Positions 54,154-62,787 of a stretch of 64,000 nt of DNA are shown piece after piece. This stretch comes from an uncultured Erythrobacter sp. Its GTDB lineage: Bacteria; Pseudomonadota; Alphaproteobacteria; Sphingomonadales; Sphingomonadaceae. A model generated the notes under the pieces. It did not search any database. It was not told where the DNA came from and saw only the letters and a program-made list of their open reading frames with translations. Position numbers and translations under genes: made by a program. Location: NCBI GenBank assembly GCA_913055155.1, contig CAJXJR010000013.1, forward strand, positions 62,001-126,000, written 5' to 3'. Position 1 is the stretch's first letter; the number at the start of each line of letters is the position of its first letter.

Positions 54154-56015
54154 TGCTTCGCGCCTCGGATAATCTGGCTGACGTCGCGCACGGCGCCCTT
54201 GGCTGCACTGGTGGTCATCGCGGCATAGGCCTGCAAGGCCGGTGTCACGCGGCGTTCGCGCTTCTCTGCGGGCTGCCATGCGGCATCACCCTTCGCCTCC
54301 ATCGCCGCTCGGCGCCCGGCCAGTTCCTCGTCGCTCACCGTCAGGTTGATGGTGCGACCAGGAATGTCGATTTCGATCACGTCACCGGTCTCGACCAGCG
54401 CAATCGCCCCGCCCTCGCCTGCTTCGGGGCTGGCGTGCCCGATGGAGAGGCCCGAAGTACCGCCAGAGAAGCGCCCGTCGGTCAGCAGCGCGCACTTGGC
54501 CCCTAGCCCCTTCGATTTAAGGTAGCTGGTGGGATAGAGCATTTCCTGCATGCCCGGCCCGCCCTTGGGCCCTTCGTAGCGGATCACCACCACTTCGCCC
54601 GCCTTCACCTCGTCACCCAGGATGCCTTCGACGGCGGCGTCCTGGCTTTCGTAGACGCGGGCGGGACCGGTGAATTTCAGGATCGATTCGTCCACCCCGG
54701 CGGTCTTCACGATGCAGCCGTCCTCAGCGATATTGCCATAGAGAACGGCAAGGCCACCATCCTGGCTGAAGGCGTGTTCCTTGCTGCGGATCACGCCGCC
54801 CTCGCGGTCGATGTCCAGCTCTTCCCAACGGCGCGACTGGCTGAAGGCGGTCTGAGTCGGCACGCCGCCGGGCGCGGCCTTGTAGAATTCGTGGACCTTG
54901 GGGTTCCCGGTGCGCACCACGTCCCAATCGTCCAGCGCATCGCCCATCGTCGGGCTGTGCACCGTGGGCAACGCAGTGTGCAGCAAGCCCGCCCGGTCAA
55001 GCTCGCCCAGGATCGCCATGATCCCGCCTGCGCGGTGCACGTCTTCCATGTGGACATCGGCCTTGGCCGGGGCGACCTTGGAAAGGCAGGGCACCTTGCG
55101 GCTGAGCCGATCGATATCCTTCATGGTGAAATCAACGCCCGCCTCCTTGGCGGCGGCCAGCAGGTGCAGCACGGTGTTGGTCGATCCGCCCATCGCGATA
55201 TCCAGGCTCATGGCATTCTCGAACGCCTCGAAACTGGCGATGGAGCGCGGCAGCACACTGGCATCGCCTTCCTCGTAATAACGCTTGGCCAGGGCAACCA
55301 CGAGCCGCCCTGCCCGCTCGAACAGGCCCTGCCGGTCGGCATGGGTGGCAAGCTGCGAGCCATTGCCCGGCAGCGACAGGCCCAGCGCTTCGGTCAGGCA
55401 GTTCATCGAATTGGCCGTGAACATGCCCGAGCAGCTGCCGCACGTCGGACAAGCCGAGCGTTCGATCGAGGTTACCTCCTCGTCGGTATAGCTTTCGTCG
55501 GCAGCAGCAACCATGGCATCGACCAGGTCGAGCGCAACTTCCTTGCCCTTCAGCACGACCTTGCCCGCTTCCATCGGGCCGCCGGACACGAACACGCAGG
55601 GCACGTTGAGTCGCATCGCGGCCATCAGCATGCCGGGCGTGATCTTGTCGCAGTTGGAAATGCACACCATGGCATCGGCGCAGTGGGCATTGACCATGTA
55701 TTCCACGCTATCCGCGATCAGGTCGCGACTGGGCAGCGAATAGAGCATGCCGTCGTGGCCCATGGCGATGCCATCGTCCACGGCGATGGTGTTGAATTCC
55801 TTGGCTACGCCGCCTGCCGCCTCGATCTCGCGCGCGACCAGCTGGCCAAGGTCCTTCAGGTGCACGTGGCCGGGCACGAACTGGGTGAAGCTGTTGACCA
55901 CGGCGATGATCGGCTTGCCGAAATCGCTGTCCTTCATGCCGGTGGCGCGCCACAGGCCGCGGGCACCGGCCATGTTGCGACCGTGGGTGGTGGTACGTGA
56001 ACGGTATTCGGGCAT
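54150..56015 (-). CDS. ilvD: dihydroxy-acid dehydratase
   Basis: Branched-chain amino acid (and CoA) biosynthesis enzyme that dehydrates 2,3-dihydroxy acids; 621 residues. The iron-sulfur cluster cysteines are in [16 protein letters not shown] near residue 123 and [20 protein letters not shown] near 195. The C-terminal [15 protein letters not shown] motif is present. The ATG at 56015 has AGGA six bases upstream. It is transcribed with the lipoprotein gene downstream and N-formylglutamate amidohydrolase upstream, an unusual pairing of pathways in one compact unit. Confidence 0.97.
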   Translation of the reverse strand: MPEYRSRTTTHGRNMAGARGLWRATGMKDSDFGKPIIAVVNSFTQFVPGHVHLKDLGQLVAREIEAAGGVAKEFNTIAVDDGIAMGHDGMLYSLPSRDLIADSVEYMVNAHCADAMVCISNCDKITPGMLMAAMRLNVPCVFVSGGPMEAGKVVLKGKEVALDLVDAMVAAADESYTDEEVTSIERSACPTCGSCSGMFTANSMNCLTEALGLSLPGNGSQLATHADRQGLFERAGRLVVALAKRYYEEGDASVLPRSIASFEAFENAMSLDIAMGGSTNTVLHLLAAAKEAGVDFTMKDIDRLSRKVPCLSKVAPAKADVHMEDVHRAGGIMAILGELDRAGLLHTALPTVHSPTMGDALDDWDVVRTGNPKVHEFYKAAPGGVPTQTAFSQSRRWEELDIDREGGVIRSKEHAFSQDGGLAVLYGNIAEDGCIVKTAGVDESILKFTGPARVYESQDAAVEGILGDEVKAGEVVVIRYEGPKGGPGMQEMLYPTSYLKSKGLGAKCALLTDGRFSGGTSGLSIGHASPEAGEGGAIALVETGDVIEIDIPGRTINLTVSDEELAGRRAAMEAKGDAAWQPAEKRERRVTPALQAYAAMTTSAAKGAVRDVSQIIRGAKQ

Positions 56016-56086
56016 GGTCTGTCCTGCTTCGATCTTTCCGGATTTCCCCTAGAGGAAGCGACCCCCTGTCCGAAAGGGGAAAAGCG

Positions 56087-56818
56087 TCAGTCGTAGGTGT
56101 CGAGCGCCAGTTTCACGCGGCCCGCCACGTCGGCAATGATCGCGGACCAGCGCGCTTGCCCCGTCTCGGTGGCGATCAGGTCGTTGCGGATCTCGATCGA
56201 GCAATAGGGGCGTCCCTTGGCCTCGGCATGGCGGTTCATCGTGGCGTTGAGCAGCTTGCCCGAATAGGGTTCGTTGTCGCCCACGGTCACGCCAAGCTCG
56301 CGAAACAGCCGCATGGCGTGCTGCGCGGCGCGGTCGTCGTCGTTGTAGAACAGCCCGATTTCCCATGGGCGCTCCACCGTGGGGTCGCTTTCCAGCTTGG
56401 GCGTGAAGCTGTGGATCGCCAGGATCAGGCCCGGCTCCATGATGTCCAGCCACTTTTCCAGCGCGGCGTGGTAGGGGCGATAGTAATCGTTCAGCCGCGC
56501 CTCGCGGTTGGCTCCGATATTGCCGGGAACCAGCACACCATCGGACGAGGTCTGGATCAGGTTTTCGTGATCCTCCTCGCGGTGCATGTCGATCACCAGG
56601 CGACTGATATCGCACAGGAAGGCCGGAATGTGGTGGCGGCGGGCCAGCCTTTCGCACACGCCCGAAGCGCCGATATCCCAGGCGATATGTGTTTCCAGCG
56701 TTGCGGCGGAAACACCCAGTTCGATCCCCTCGGGAACCCGGTTGGATGCATGATCGCACACCGCAACGATGCCGCCCGGCCTGGCATCGCCAATAAGGCG
56801 ATAGACCGTCTCGCTCAT
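56087..56818 (-). CDS. N-formylglutamate amidohydrolase family protein
   Basis: A 243-residue member of the HutG-type/N-formylglutamate amidohydrolase fold. Conserved residues are in VAVCDHASNRVPEG near residue 20, LVIDMHREEDHENLI near 75, and HSFTPKLES near 140, where the metal ligands lie. The family cleaves formyl or similar groups from glutamate; the real substrate may differ because no histidine-utilisation genes adjoin it. The ATG at 56818 overlaps the ispE stop by four bases and has AAAGGA eight bases upstream; the ATG at 56845 was rejected. Confidence 0.85.
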   Translation of the reverse strand: MSETVYRLIGDARPGGIVAVCDHASNRVPEGIELGVSAATLETHIAWDIGASGVCERLARRHHIPAFLCDISRLVIDMHREEDHENLIQTSSDGVLVPGNIGANREARLNDYYRPYHAALEKWLDIMEPGLILAIHSFTPKLESDPTVERPWEIGLFYNDDDRAAQHAMRLFRELGVTVGDNEPYSGKLLNATMNRHAEAKGRPYCSIEIRNDLIATETGQARWSAIIADVAGRVKLALDTYD

Positions 56819-57639
56819 CGCAATTTTCCTTTCATCTGCCACCACTCGGGGTGGTCAGAATGCAGCTTTTGCGCGGCCTTATCGCGGATTTCGGCCGATT
56901 CATAAAGGGCAAAGCAGGTTGCACCGGATCCGGACATCTCTTGCATCCAGGGATCGGTGGCTTCGAGCGCTATCAGGACCTCGCCGATTTGCGGGCAGAT
57001 CGCTATGGCCGGATCGCGCAGGTCGTTGCGCCCGGCCTTGGCGATCTCGTGCGCGGTGCCGCTCGGCAAAGGTCCGCGATCGACGCCGTCCCACGCCTTG
57101 AACACCGGACCCGTGGGCACCGGGATACGCGGGTTCACCAGCAGCACGGCCATGCCTGCCATGTCGTTCTCGACCGGCTCCAGCTCGGTGCCCGTGCCGC
57201 GCCCGATGGCCATGTGGCTGGTGACGCAGGCGGGCACGTCCGCGCCCAGCCTGGTCGCCCGTTCGTGCCAGTCTTCCGGCAGGCCATGCGCCAGTTCCAC
57301 CATGCGGAACACCGCGCCCGCATCGGCAGAGCCACCGCCCAGGCCTGCGGCGACGGGCAGGTTCTTCTCCAGCGTGACTTCCACGCCTTCGTAGCGCGGC
57401 AGCACGCTCAGCGCCTTCATCACGATATTGTCGAACGGGTCGGAGAGCGCGGGCGCGAACTCGCCCACCGTCACCACCCGGTCACGCGGCGAATAGGCCG
57501 CGCGCAGAGTATCGCCATGATCGACGAAGGCGAACAAGGTCTCCAGCTCGTGATAACCATCCTCGCGCCGCCTGCGGACATGGAGCGCGAGGTTGATCTT
57601 GGCATAGGCGGTTTCGGTGAGGTGCAAGCCCCGCCTCAC
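56815..57639 (-). CDS. ispE: 4-diphosphocytidyl-2-C-methyl-D-erythritol kinase
   Basis: MEP-pathway kinase of isoprenoid biosynthesis (GHMP family), 274 residues from GTG at 57639, which overlaps the ETF-QO stop as GTGA. TTG at 57627 is an alternative. Signature segments are YAKINLALHVRRRREDGYHE near residue 13, the ATP loop NLPVAAGLGGGSADAGAVFR near 100, and SGSGATCFALYE near 247. It sits in the ETF-QO to rumA operon. Confidence 0.95.
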   Translation of the reverse strand: MRRGLHLTETAYAKINLALHVRRRREDGYHELETLFAFVDHGDTLRAAYSPRDRVVTVGEFAPALSDPFDNIVMKALSVLPRYEGVEVTLEKNLPVAAGLGGGSADAGAVFRMVELAHGLPEDWHERATRLGADVPACVTSHMAIGRGTGTELEPVENDMAGMAVLLVNPRIPVPTGPVFKAWDGVDRGPLPSGTAHEIAKAGRNDLRDPAIAICPQIGEVLIALEATDPWMQEMSGSGATCFALYESAEIRDKAAQKLHSDHPEWWQMKGKLR

Positions 57640-59279
57640 ATGTTCGGGTAATTCGGCCCGCCACCGCCTTCGGGCGTGGTCCAGGTGATGTTCTGGTTGG
57701 GGTCCTTGATGTCGCAGGTCTTGCAGTGGACGCAGTTCTGACTGTTGATCTGGAACTTCATCGTACCGTCGTCCTGCTCCAGCCACTCGTAGACACCTGC
57801 CGGGCAGTACCGCGTCGAAGGGCCGGCGTAGACCTCCAGCTCGCTGTCGTGCTGCAGCTGCATGTCCTTCACCTTCAGGTGGTTGGGCTGGTCCTCTGCA
57901 TGATTAGTGAAGCTGTAGGATACGCTGGTCAGGCGATCGAAGCTGATCGTGCCGTCGGGCTTGGGATAGTCGATCGGCTTGTGCAGGTCGGCGCGCTGCA
58001 GTTCCTCGTAATCGCGGTGGTGGCCCATCGCGCCGAGCCCCAGGCCCAGCGTGCGCAGCCACATGTCCGCGCCTGCCAGCACCGTGCCGATATCGCCGCC
58101 GAACCTGGCGACCAACGGCTGCGCGTTTTGCACCTTCTTCAGTTCCGTGGCGATCCAGCTGTCGCGCAGATTCGCCTCGTAGTCGCTGACTTCGGTATGT
58201 TCCTGCCCGGCGGCGATTGCGGCTGCCACCGCTTCGGCGGCCAGCATGCCGCTCTTCATCGCGGTGTGGCTGCCCTTGATCCGCGGCACGTTCACAAAGC
58301 CCGCCGCGCAGCCGATCAGCGCACCGCCGGGGAAGGCGAGCTTGGGCACCGACTGCCAGCCACCTTCGTTGATGGCGCGCGCACCGTAAGCAACGCGGGA
58401 GCCGCCTTCGAGGTATTCGCGGATCGCCGGATGCTGCTTCCAGCGCTGGAATTCCTGGAACGGGCTGACGTAGGGGTTCTTGTAATCGAGCGCGGTCACG
58501 AAGCCGAGCGCCACCTGGCCGTTGGCCTGGTGATAGAGAAAACCCCCACCCCAGGTATCGCTTTCACTGAGGGGCCAGCCCTGCGTGTGCAGCACGCGGC
58601 CCGGCACGTGCTTGTCCGGGTCGATATCCCACAATTCCTTGATGCCAAGGCCATAGACCTGCGGCTGGCAATTCGCCTCCAGGTCGAATTTCGCCTTCAT
58701 CTGCTTGGTTAGGTTACCGCGCGCCCCTTCGGCGAAGAGCGTGTACTTGGCGTGGATTTCCATGCCCGGCTGGAAATCGGGTTTATGACTGCCATCGGCG
58801 GCAACGCCCATGTCCTGCGTGATAACGCCGGTCACCGCGCCGTCATCGCCGAACATCACTTCGGCAGCGGGGAAGCCGGGGAACACCATCACGCCTGCTG
58901 CCTCGGCCTGTTCGGCCAACCAGCGGGTGAGGTTGCCGAGCGAACCGGTGTAGCAGCCCTTGTTGCTCATCAACGGCGGCATCATGGCGTGCGGCATGTT
59001 GATCTTGCCGGTCTTGGTCAGCATCCAGTGCCAATTGTCGGTCACCGGCGTTTCCGCCATCGGGCAATCCATGTCGCGCCAGTCGGGCAGCAGCTCGTCC
59101 AGTGCCTTCGGGTCCACCACGGCACCGGAAAGGATGTGCGCCCCGATCTCGGAGCCCTTTTCGAGAACGACGACTTCCAGCTCTTCGTTCAGCTGCTTCA
59201 GTCGGATCGCCGCCGAAAGGCCCGCGGGGCCGCCACCGACAATCACCACGTCCACGGGCATCGATTCCCGTTCAACCAT
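57636..59279 (-). CDS. electron transfer flavoprotein-ubiquinone oxidoreductase
   Basis: FAD/[4Fe-4S] enzyme at the inner membrane that passes electrons from ETF to ubiquinone; 547 residues. The FAD motif is VVIVGGGPAGLSAAIRL near residue 8. The 4Fe-4S ligands are in CPAGVYEWLEQ and INSQNCVHCKTCDIKDP near the C-terminus. The ATG at 59282 or 59279 is used; the second gives the better spacing (seven bases) to GAGG. It heads a minus-strand operon that reaches 51,216. Confidence 0.95.
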   Translation of the reverse strand: MVERESMPVDVVIVGGGPAGLSAAIRLKQLNEELEVVVLEKGSEIGAHILSGAVVDPKALDELLPDWRDMDCPMAETPVTDNWHWMLTKTGKINMPHAMMPPLMSNKGCYTGSLGNLTRWLAEQAEAAGVMVFPGFPAAEVMFGDDGAVTGVITQDMGVAADGSHKPDFQPGMEIHAKYTLFAEGARGNLTKQMKAKFDLEANCQPQVYGLGIKELWDIDPDKHVPGRVLHTQGWPLSESDTWGGGFLYHQANGQVALGFVTALDYKNPYVSPFQEFQRWKQHPAIREYLEGGSRVAYGARAINEGGWQSVPKLAFPGGALIGCAAGFVNVPRIKGSHTAMKSGMLAAEAVAAAIAAGQEHTEVSDYEANLRDSWIATELKKVQNAQPLVARFGGDIGTVLAGADMWLRTLGLGLGAMGHHRDYEELQRADLHKPIDYPKPDGTISFDRLTSVSYSFTNHAEDQPNHLKVKDMQLQHDSELEVYAGPSTRYCPAGVYEWLEQDDGTMKFQINSQNCVHCKTCDIKDPNQNITWTTPEGGGGPNYPNM

Positions 59280-59364
59280 CATTTCGCCTCGTTTTGCGGA
59301 ACAACCATCGGACGGGCCTTGATCGTTGGCTTGCAGGGCGTCAAGACCGGCAAAAGTTCCGACT

Positions 59365-60093
59365 ATGCAAAATCGCGCCGAATTCACGCTTGCAGATCAA
59401 TACGCCGCCACCATCGACTGGTGGCGCGATGCCGGCGTTGATTACGAGTTCTCGGACGAGGTCGAACCGCTGCTGGCCGACCCCGAAGAGGTCCAGAAAC
59501 ACGCACAGCCGGCCAAACCGGCGGCACCAGAGGAACAACCGCCCGAACCAGCGCTCACCAGCGCAGACCTGCCCGGCGACCTGCCGGCGTTTCGCGATTG
59601 GTGGGTCGGTCCGGACAACCCCTTTGCCACGGGCACGGCAGTGCGGCTGGCCCCGATCGGCAAGGAAGGCGCCCCGGTGATGGTGCTGACCGCCATGCCT
59701 GAAGCGGAAGACCGCAACAGCCTGCTGTCCGGCCCGCAAGGCCGCATGCTGGCCAACCTGCTGCGGGCGATCGGCATGGATCCGAACGCCGCCTATTTCG
59801 CCAGCGCCCTGCCCAGCCACACAACGCTGCCCGATTGGGACGATCTTGCACGCGACGGCCTGGGCACGGTGATCGCCCACCATGTCGCCCTTGCCAAACC
59901 GCAGCGCGTGCTGCTGCTGGGCAGCAAGCTGCCCGCCGTGCTGGGTCACGACCCCGCCGCCCCGCCAGAAGCGTTCGGCGCTATCGGCGAGACCGCGACC
60001 CTCGCAACATTCTCTCCCGACCGCCTGCTGGACCATGCCCGCCAACGTGCGCGGCTGTGGAAGCGGCTTTGCCAATGGACAGCCTCGGCATGA
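59365..60093 (+). CDS. uracil-DNA glycosylase-like protein, probably degenerate
   Basis: A 242-residue protein with the UDG family 4/5-like plan. RNSLLSGPQGRMLANLLRAIG near residue 122 matches the GxxGxLL segment. The first motif, normally GEAPGxxED, is VLTAMPEAEDR, and the second, usually an HP motif, is ATFSPDRLLDH. The catalytic residues therefore look replaced. The N-terminal 80 residues are Pro/Ala-rich. It may bind DNA without glycosylase activity. ATG at 59365; its stop overlaps the next gene's ATG by four bases. Confidence 0.7.
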   Translation: MQNRAEFTLADQYAATIDWWRDAGVDYEFSDEVEPLLADPEEVQKHAQPAKPAAPEEQPPEPALTSADLPGDLPAFRDWWVGPDNPFATGTAVRLAPIGKEGAPVMVLTAMPEAEDRNSLLSGPQGRMLANLLRAIGMDPNAAYFASALPSHTTLPDWDDLARDGLGTVIAHHVALAKPQRVLLLGSKLPAVLGHDPAAPPEAFGAIGETATLATFSPDRLLDHARQRARLWKRLCQWTASA

Positions 60094-61850
60094 AGCTCCC
60101 CACTGCTTTCGCCATCGCGATATCCTGCCTTGCCGCGACGCCTGCCGCCGCGCAGGTATCCGATTCGCGCACCTATTTCACCGCACGCCTGGCCGAACGC
60201 CCGGCGCCGCAGCAATTGTCGGCGCAGGATCGCGAGTTCTACGACGTGCTGTTCCGCGCCATCGACGATGGCGAGTGGAGCCGGGTGGAAACAATGCTGG
60301 AACAGCGCCCCGATGGCCTGCTGACCGACGTGGCGCGGGCGGAATACTACCTCGCCGCCAATTCCCCGCGCGTTGAAGCCGATGCGATCGCGCAATGGCT
60401 GGAAACCGGCGCCGAGCTGCCGCAGGCCCCGCAGCTGGTGCGCCTTGGCCAGACTCGCGGCCTGTCCGGCGACCCGAACCTGCCATATGCGCGCGACCTG
60501 GTCTCGCAGCGCTCCGTCCCGCGCCGCACCCGGCCCCGTTCGGTCGACGACGGCACCATGCCGAGCGACGTGCGCGCCGCCATCCTGGAACGGATCACCA
60601 ACGACGACCCGACCGGCGCGCGCCTCCTCCTCGATGGCGTCGATGCCTCGCTCAGCCCCGAAGCGCGGGCGGAATGGCGTCAGCGTGTCGCCTGGAGCTA
60701 TTTCATCGAGAACATGGATGCGCAGGCGCTGGCCATGGCGCAGACCGTGCCCGAGGGGCGCGGCGCGTGGGTGGCCGAAGGCGACTGGACCGCGGGACTG
60801 GCCGCCTGGCGCCTCAACGATTGCGACACGGCGCTGGCATCGTTCCAGCGTGCAGCCGAGGGCGCGATCAACCCCACCTTGCGCGCGGCATCGCTGTTCT
60901 GGGCCTCGCGCGCGGCGCTGCGTTGCCGCAAACCCGCCTTGAGCGAAGACCTGCTGAGCGATGCCGCGCTGATGGACGAAACGCTTTACGGCATGCTCGC
61001 TGCCGAACAGCTGGGCCGCAACCTGCCCGACCTGGTCGAAAGTGCCGAATTCAGCGAGGAAGACTGGCGCCGCATCGGCAACAACCGAAATACGCGGATT
61101 GCCGTGGCGCTGGCGGAAATCGGGCGCGACGTGTTGGGAAGCCAGGTGCTGCTGCACCAGGCCCGCATCGGCAACCCGCGCGATTACGATGCCTATTCGC
61201 GCCTCGCACGCGATCTCGGCTTTCCGCAAACGCAGCTGTACATGGCGCTGAATGCCCCCACGGGGGGCGAGGCCGATCCCGCATCGCGCTATCCCGCACC
61301 CAAGATCGCGCCCTACAACGGCTGGCAGGTCGACCCTGCCCTGGCCTTTGCCCACATCCTGCAGGAAAGCGCCTTTCGTCCCAATGCCACCAGCCCGGCC
61401 AATGCCCAGGGCCTGATGCAGATCACACCGATTACCGTGCGCCAGCACGCCCCCGCGCTGGGCCTCAACGCCTCTCGGGTCGATATCTACGATCCGGCGA
61501 CGAACCTTGCCTTCGGCCAGCAAAACCTGATCATGCTGCGCGACAGCGCGATAACGCGTGGGCGCATGCCGGTGATCATGGCAGCCTACAACGCCGGGAT
61601 GAGCCCGATCACGCGCTGGGAAAACGAGATCAACGACCAGAACGATCCGCTATTGTACATGGAAGCGATCCCCTATTGGGAAACGCGCGAATACGTGGCG
61701 GTCGTCATGCGACACTACTGGATGTATGAAAGGCAGGCGACCGATGTCTCGCCAAGCCGCATGGCGCTGGCGCAGAATGGCTGGCCGCTGTTCCCCGATG
61801 GCACCGCGCCGACCAATGGCAGGGTCTACATGTCCGCAGGAGGCAACTGA
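60090..61850 (+). CDS. lytic murein transglycosylase (Slt-like)
   Basis: A 586-residue periplasmic transglycosylase. A signal peptide (FAIAISCLAATPAAAQ) leads into a long alpha-helical superhelix (residues ~50-380). The SLT domain near 420-540 has AHILQESAFRPNATSPANAQ, where Glu is the catalytic acid, then GLMQITPITVRQHAPALG and AYNAGMSPITRWENE. It cleaves peptidoglycan to 1,6-anhydroMurNAc. ATG at 60090 overlaps the UDG-like stop; an in-frame ATG at 60075 is less likely. Confidence 0.93.
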   Translation: MKLPTAFAIAISCLAATPAAAQVSDSRTYFTARLAERPAPQQLSAQDREFYDVLFRAIDDGEWSRVETMLEQRPDGLLTDVARAEYYLAANSPRVEADAIAQWLETGAELPQAPQLVRLGQTRGLSGDPNLPYARDLVSQRSVPRRTRPRSVDDGTMPSDVRAAILERITNDDPTGARLLLDGVDASLSPEARAEWRQRVAWSYFIENMDAQALAMAQTVPEGRGAWVAEGDWTAGLAAWRLNDCDTALASFQRAAEGAINPTLRAASLFWASRAALRCRKPALSEDLLSDAALMDETLYGMLAAEQLGRNLPDLVESAEFSEEDWRRIGNNRNTRIAVALAEIGRDVLGSQVLLHQARIGNPRDYDAYSRLARDLGFPQTQLYMALNAPTGGEADPASRYPAPKIAPYNGWQVDPALAFAHILQESAFRPNATSPANAQGLMQITPITVRQHAPALGLNASRVDIYDPATNLAFGQQNLIMLRDSAITRGRMPVIMAAYNAGMSPITRWENEINDQNDPLLYMEAIPYWETREYVAVVMRHYWMYERQATDVSPSRMALAQNGWPLFPDGTAPTNGRVYMSAGGN

Positions 61851-62377
61851 TGGCCATCGACGAAACGCGGGAATTTCGCCCGATTAATATCGCCCTGCTG
61901 ACCGTTTCGGACACGCGCGGCCCGGACGAAGACACTTCCGGCGACATCCTGGCAGACCGCATCCAGTCAGCCGGCCACACGCTGGCCGCACGGGCGATAG
62001 AGAAGGACGATGCCGACGCCATCGTCGCGCTGTTGCGGCAGTGGATTGCCGACCCGCAGATCGACGCCATCGTTTCCACCGGCGGCACCGGCCTGACCGG
62101 GCGCGACGTGACGCCCGAAGCGCTCGACCGAATCAAGGACAAGGACATTCCCGGCTTCGGCGAGCTGTTCCGCTGGATCAGCTCCCAGACCATCGGCACC
62201 TCCACCGTGCAGTCGCGCGCGCTGGCAGTGCTGGCCGATGCCACCTACATTTTTGCCCTGCCCGGCTCCAACGGCGCGGTTAAGGATGGCTGGGACGGGA
62301 TCCTCGCCGAACAGCTCGACAGCCGTAACCGGCCCTGCAACTTCGTGGAACTGATGCCCAGGCTGCGCGAGAAATAG
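61850..62377 (+). CDS. moaB: molybdopterin adenylyltransferase/MoaB-family protein
   Basis: A 175-residue MogA/MoaB-fold protein of molybdenum cofactor biosynthesis. ALLTVSDTRGPDEDTSGDIL near residue 15 and DAIVSTGGTGLTGRDVTPEA near 70 are the two binding motifs. A C-terminal FALPGSNGAVKDGWD segment completes the site. Its ATG overlaps the transglycosylase stop by one base, so the three plus-strand genes are coupled. No other moa genes are in this window. Confidence 0.9.
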   Translation: MAIDETREFRPINIALLTVSDTRGPDEDTSGDILADRIQSAGHTLAARAIEKDDADAIVALLRQWIADPQIDAIVSTGGTGLTGRDVTPEALDRIKDKDIPGFGELFRWISSQTIGTSTVQSRALAVLADATYIFALPGSNGAVKDGWDGILAEQLDSRNRPCNFVELMPRLREK

Positions 62378-62397
62378 AGGCTGGCGCGCGACGCGCC

Positions 62398-62739
62398 CTA
62401 TCCGGCGGCAGGTTCGTAGACGCCCAGCTGCTGTCCCTCGGGGTCGGTAAAGTGAAAGCGCTTGCCGCCCGGAAAATCGAAAATCTCCAGCGTTATCGTG
62501 CCGCCTGCCGCTTTCACGGCAGGGTAGGCAGCCTGGATATCCTCCACCCGCACAACAGGAAGCGCGGCGTCCCCCTGGTGATGCCCGGTGCCATTCAGCG
62601 CGAACTGGCAGGGGGCCCTCTCGTGCGCGGCATAAGCATCTCCATAGGGCGTGAACTCCCAGCCAAAGGCCTTTGAATAGAAATCTGTTTGCCTGGCCAC
62701 CGAACGCGCGGGCAGTTCGATGTAGTCGAGCACGGCCAT
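62398..62739 (-). CDS. VOC family (glyoxalase-like) protein
   Basis: A 113-residue vicinal-oxygen-chelate fold protein. It begins MAVLDYIELPARSVARQTDF with YSKAFGWEF next, and contains VRVEDIQAAYPAVKAAGGTI near residue 67 and PGGKRFHFTDPEGQQLGVYEP near 90. The start at 62739 has GGAG six bases upstream, unlike the earlier ATGs at 62751 and 62838. It diverges from the radical SAM gene, sharing the region that holds the LexA-type box. Ligand or substrate unknown. Confidence 0.85.
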   Translation of the reverse strand: MAVLDYIELPARSVARQTDFYSKAFGWEFTPYGDAYAAHERAPCQFALNGTGHHQGDAALPVVRVEDIQAAYPAVKAAGGTITLEIFDFPGGKRFHFTDPEGQQLGVYEPAAG

Positions 62740-62754
62740 GACTTTCTCCATCCT

Positions 62755-62781
62755 TGCTATCTGCGCAGTATGTTCTATGTA
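62755..62781 (+). promoter_or_regulatory. candidate promoter overlapping the SOS box; probably leaderless transcript
   Basis: TTGCTA and TATGTA are spaced 16 bases apart. The -10 hexamer lies within the LexA-type box and the expected start of transcription falls at about the ATG at 62788. On the other strand TTGCGC and CATACT, 17 bases apart, form a similar pair for the VOC gene. Confidence 0.45.
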
Positions 62782-62786
62782 TGTTC
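62772..62786. promoter_or_regulatory. LexA-type SOS box (GTTC-N7-GTTC)
   Basis: GTTCTATGTATGTTC is a perfect match to the alphaproteobacterial LexA operator pattern (GTTC, seven bases, GTTC), established for Rhodobacter, Caulobacter and Rhizobium-type LexA. It sits one base upstream of the radical SAM start codon and 33 bases from the divergent VOC start, so a bound repressor would block both promoters. Confidence 0.75.
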
Positions 62787-62787
62787 C

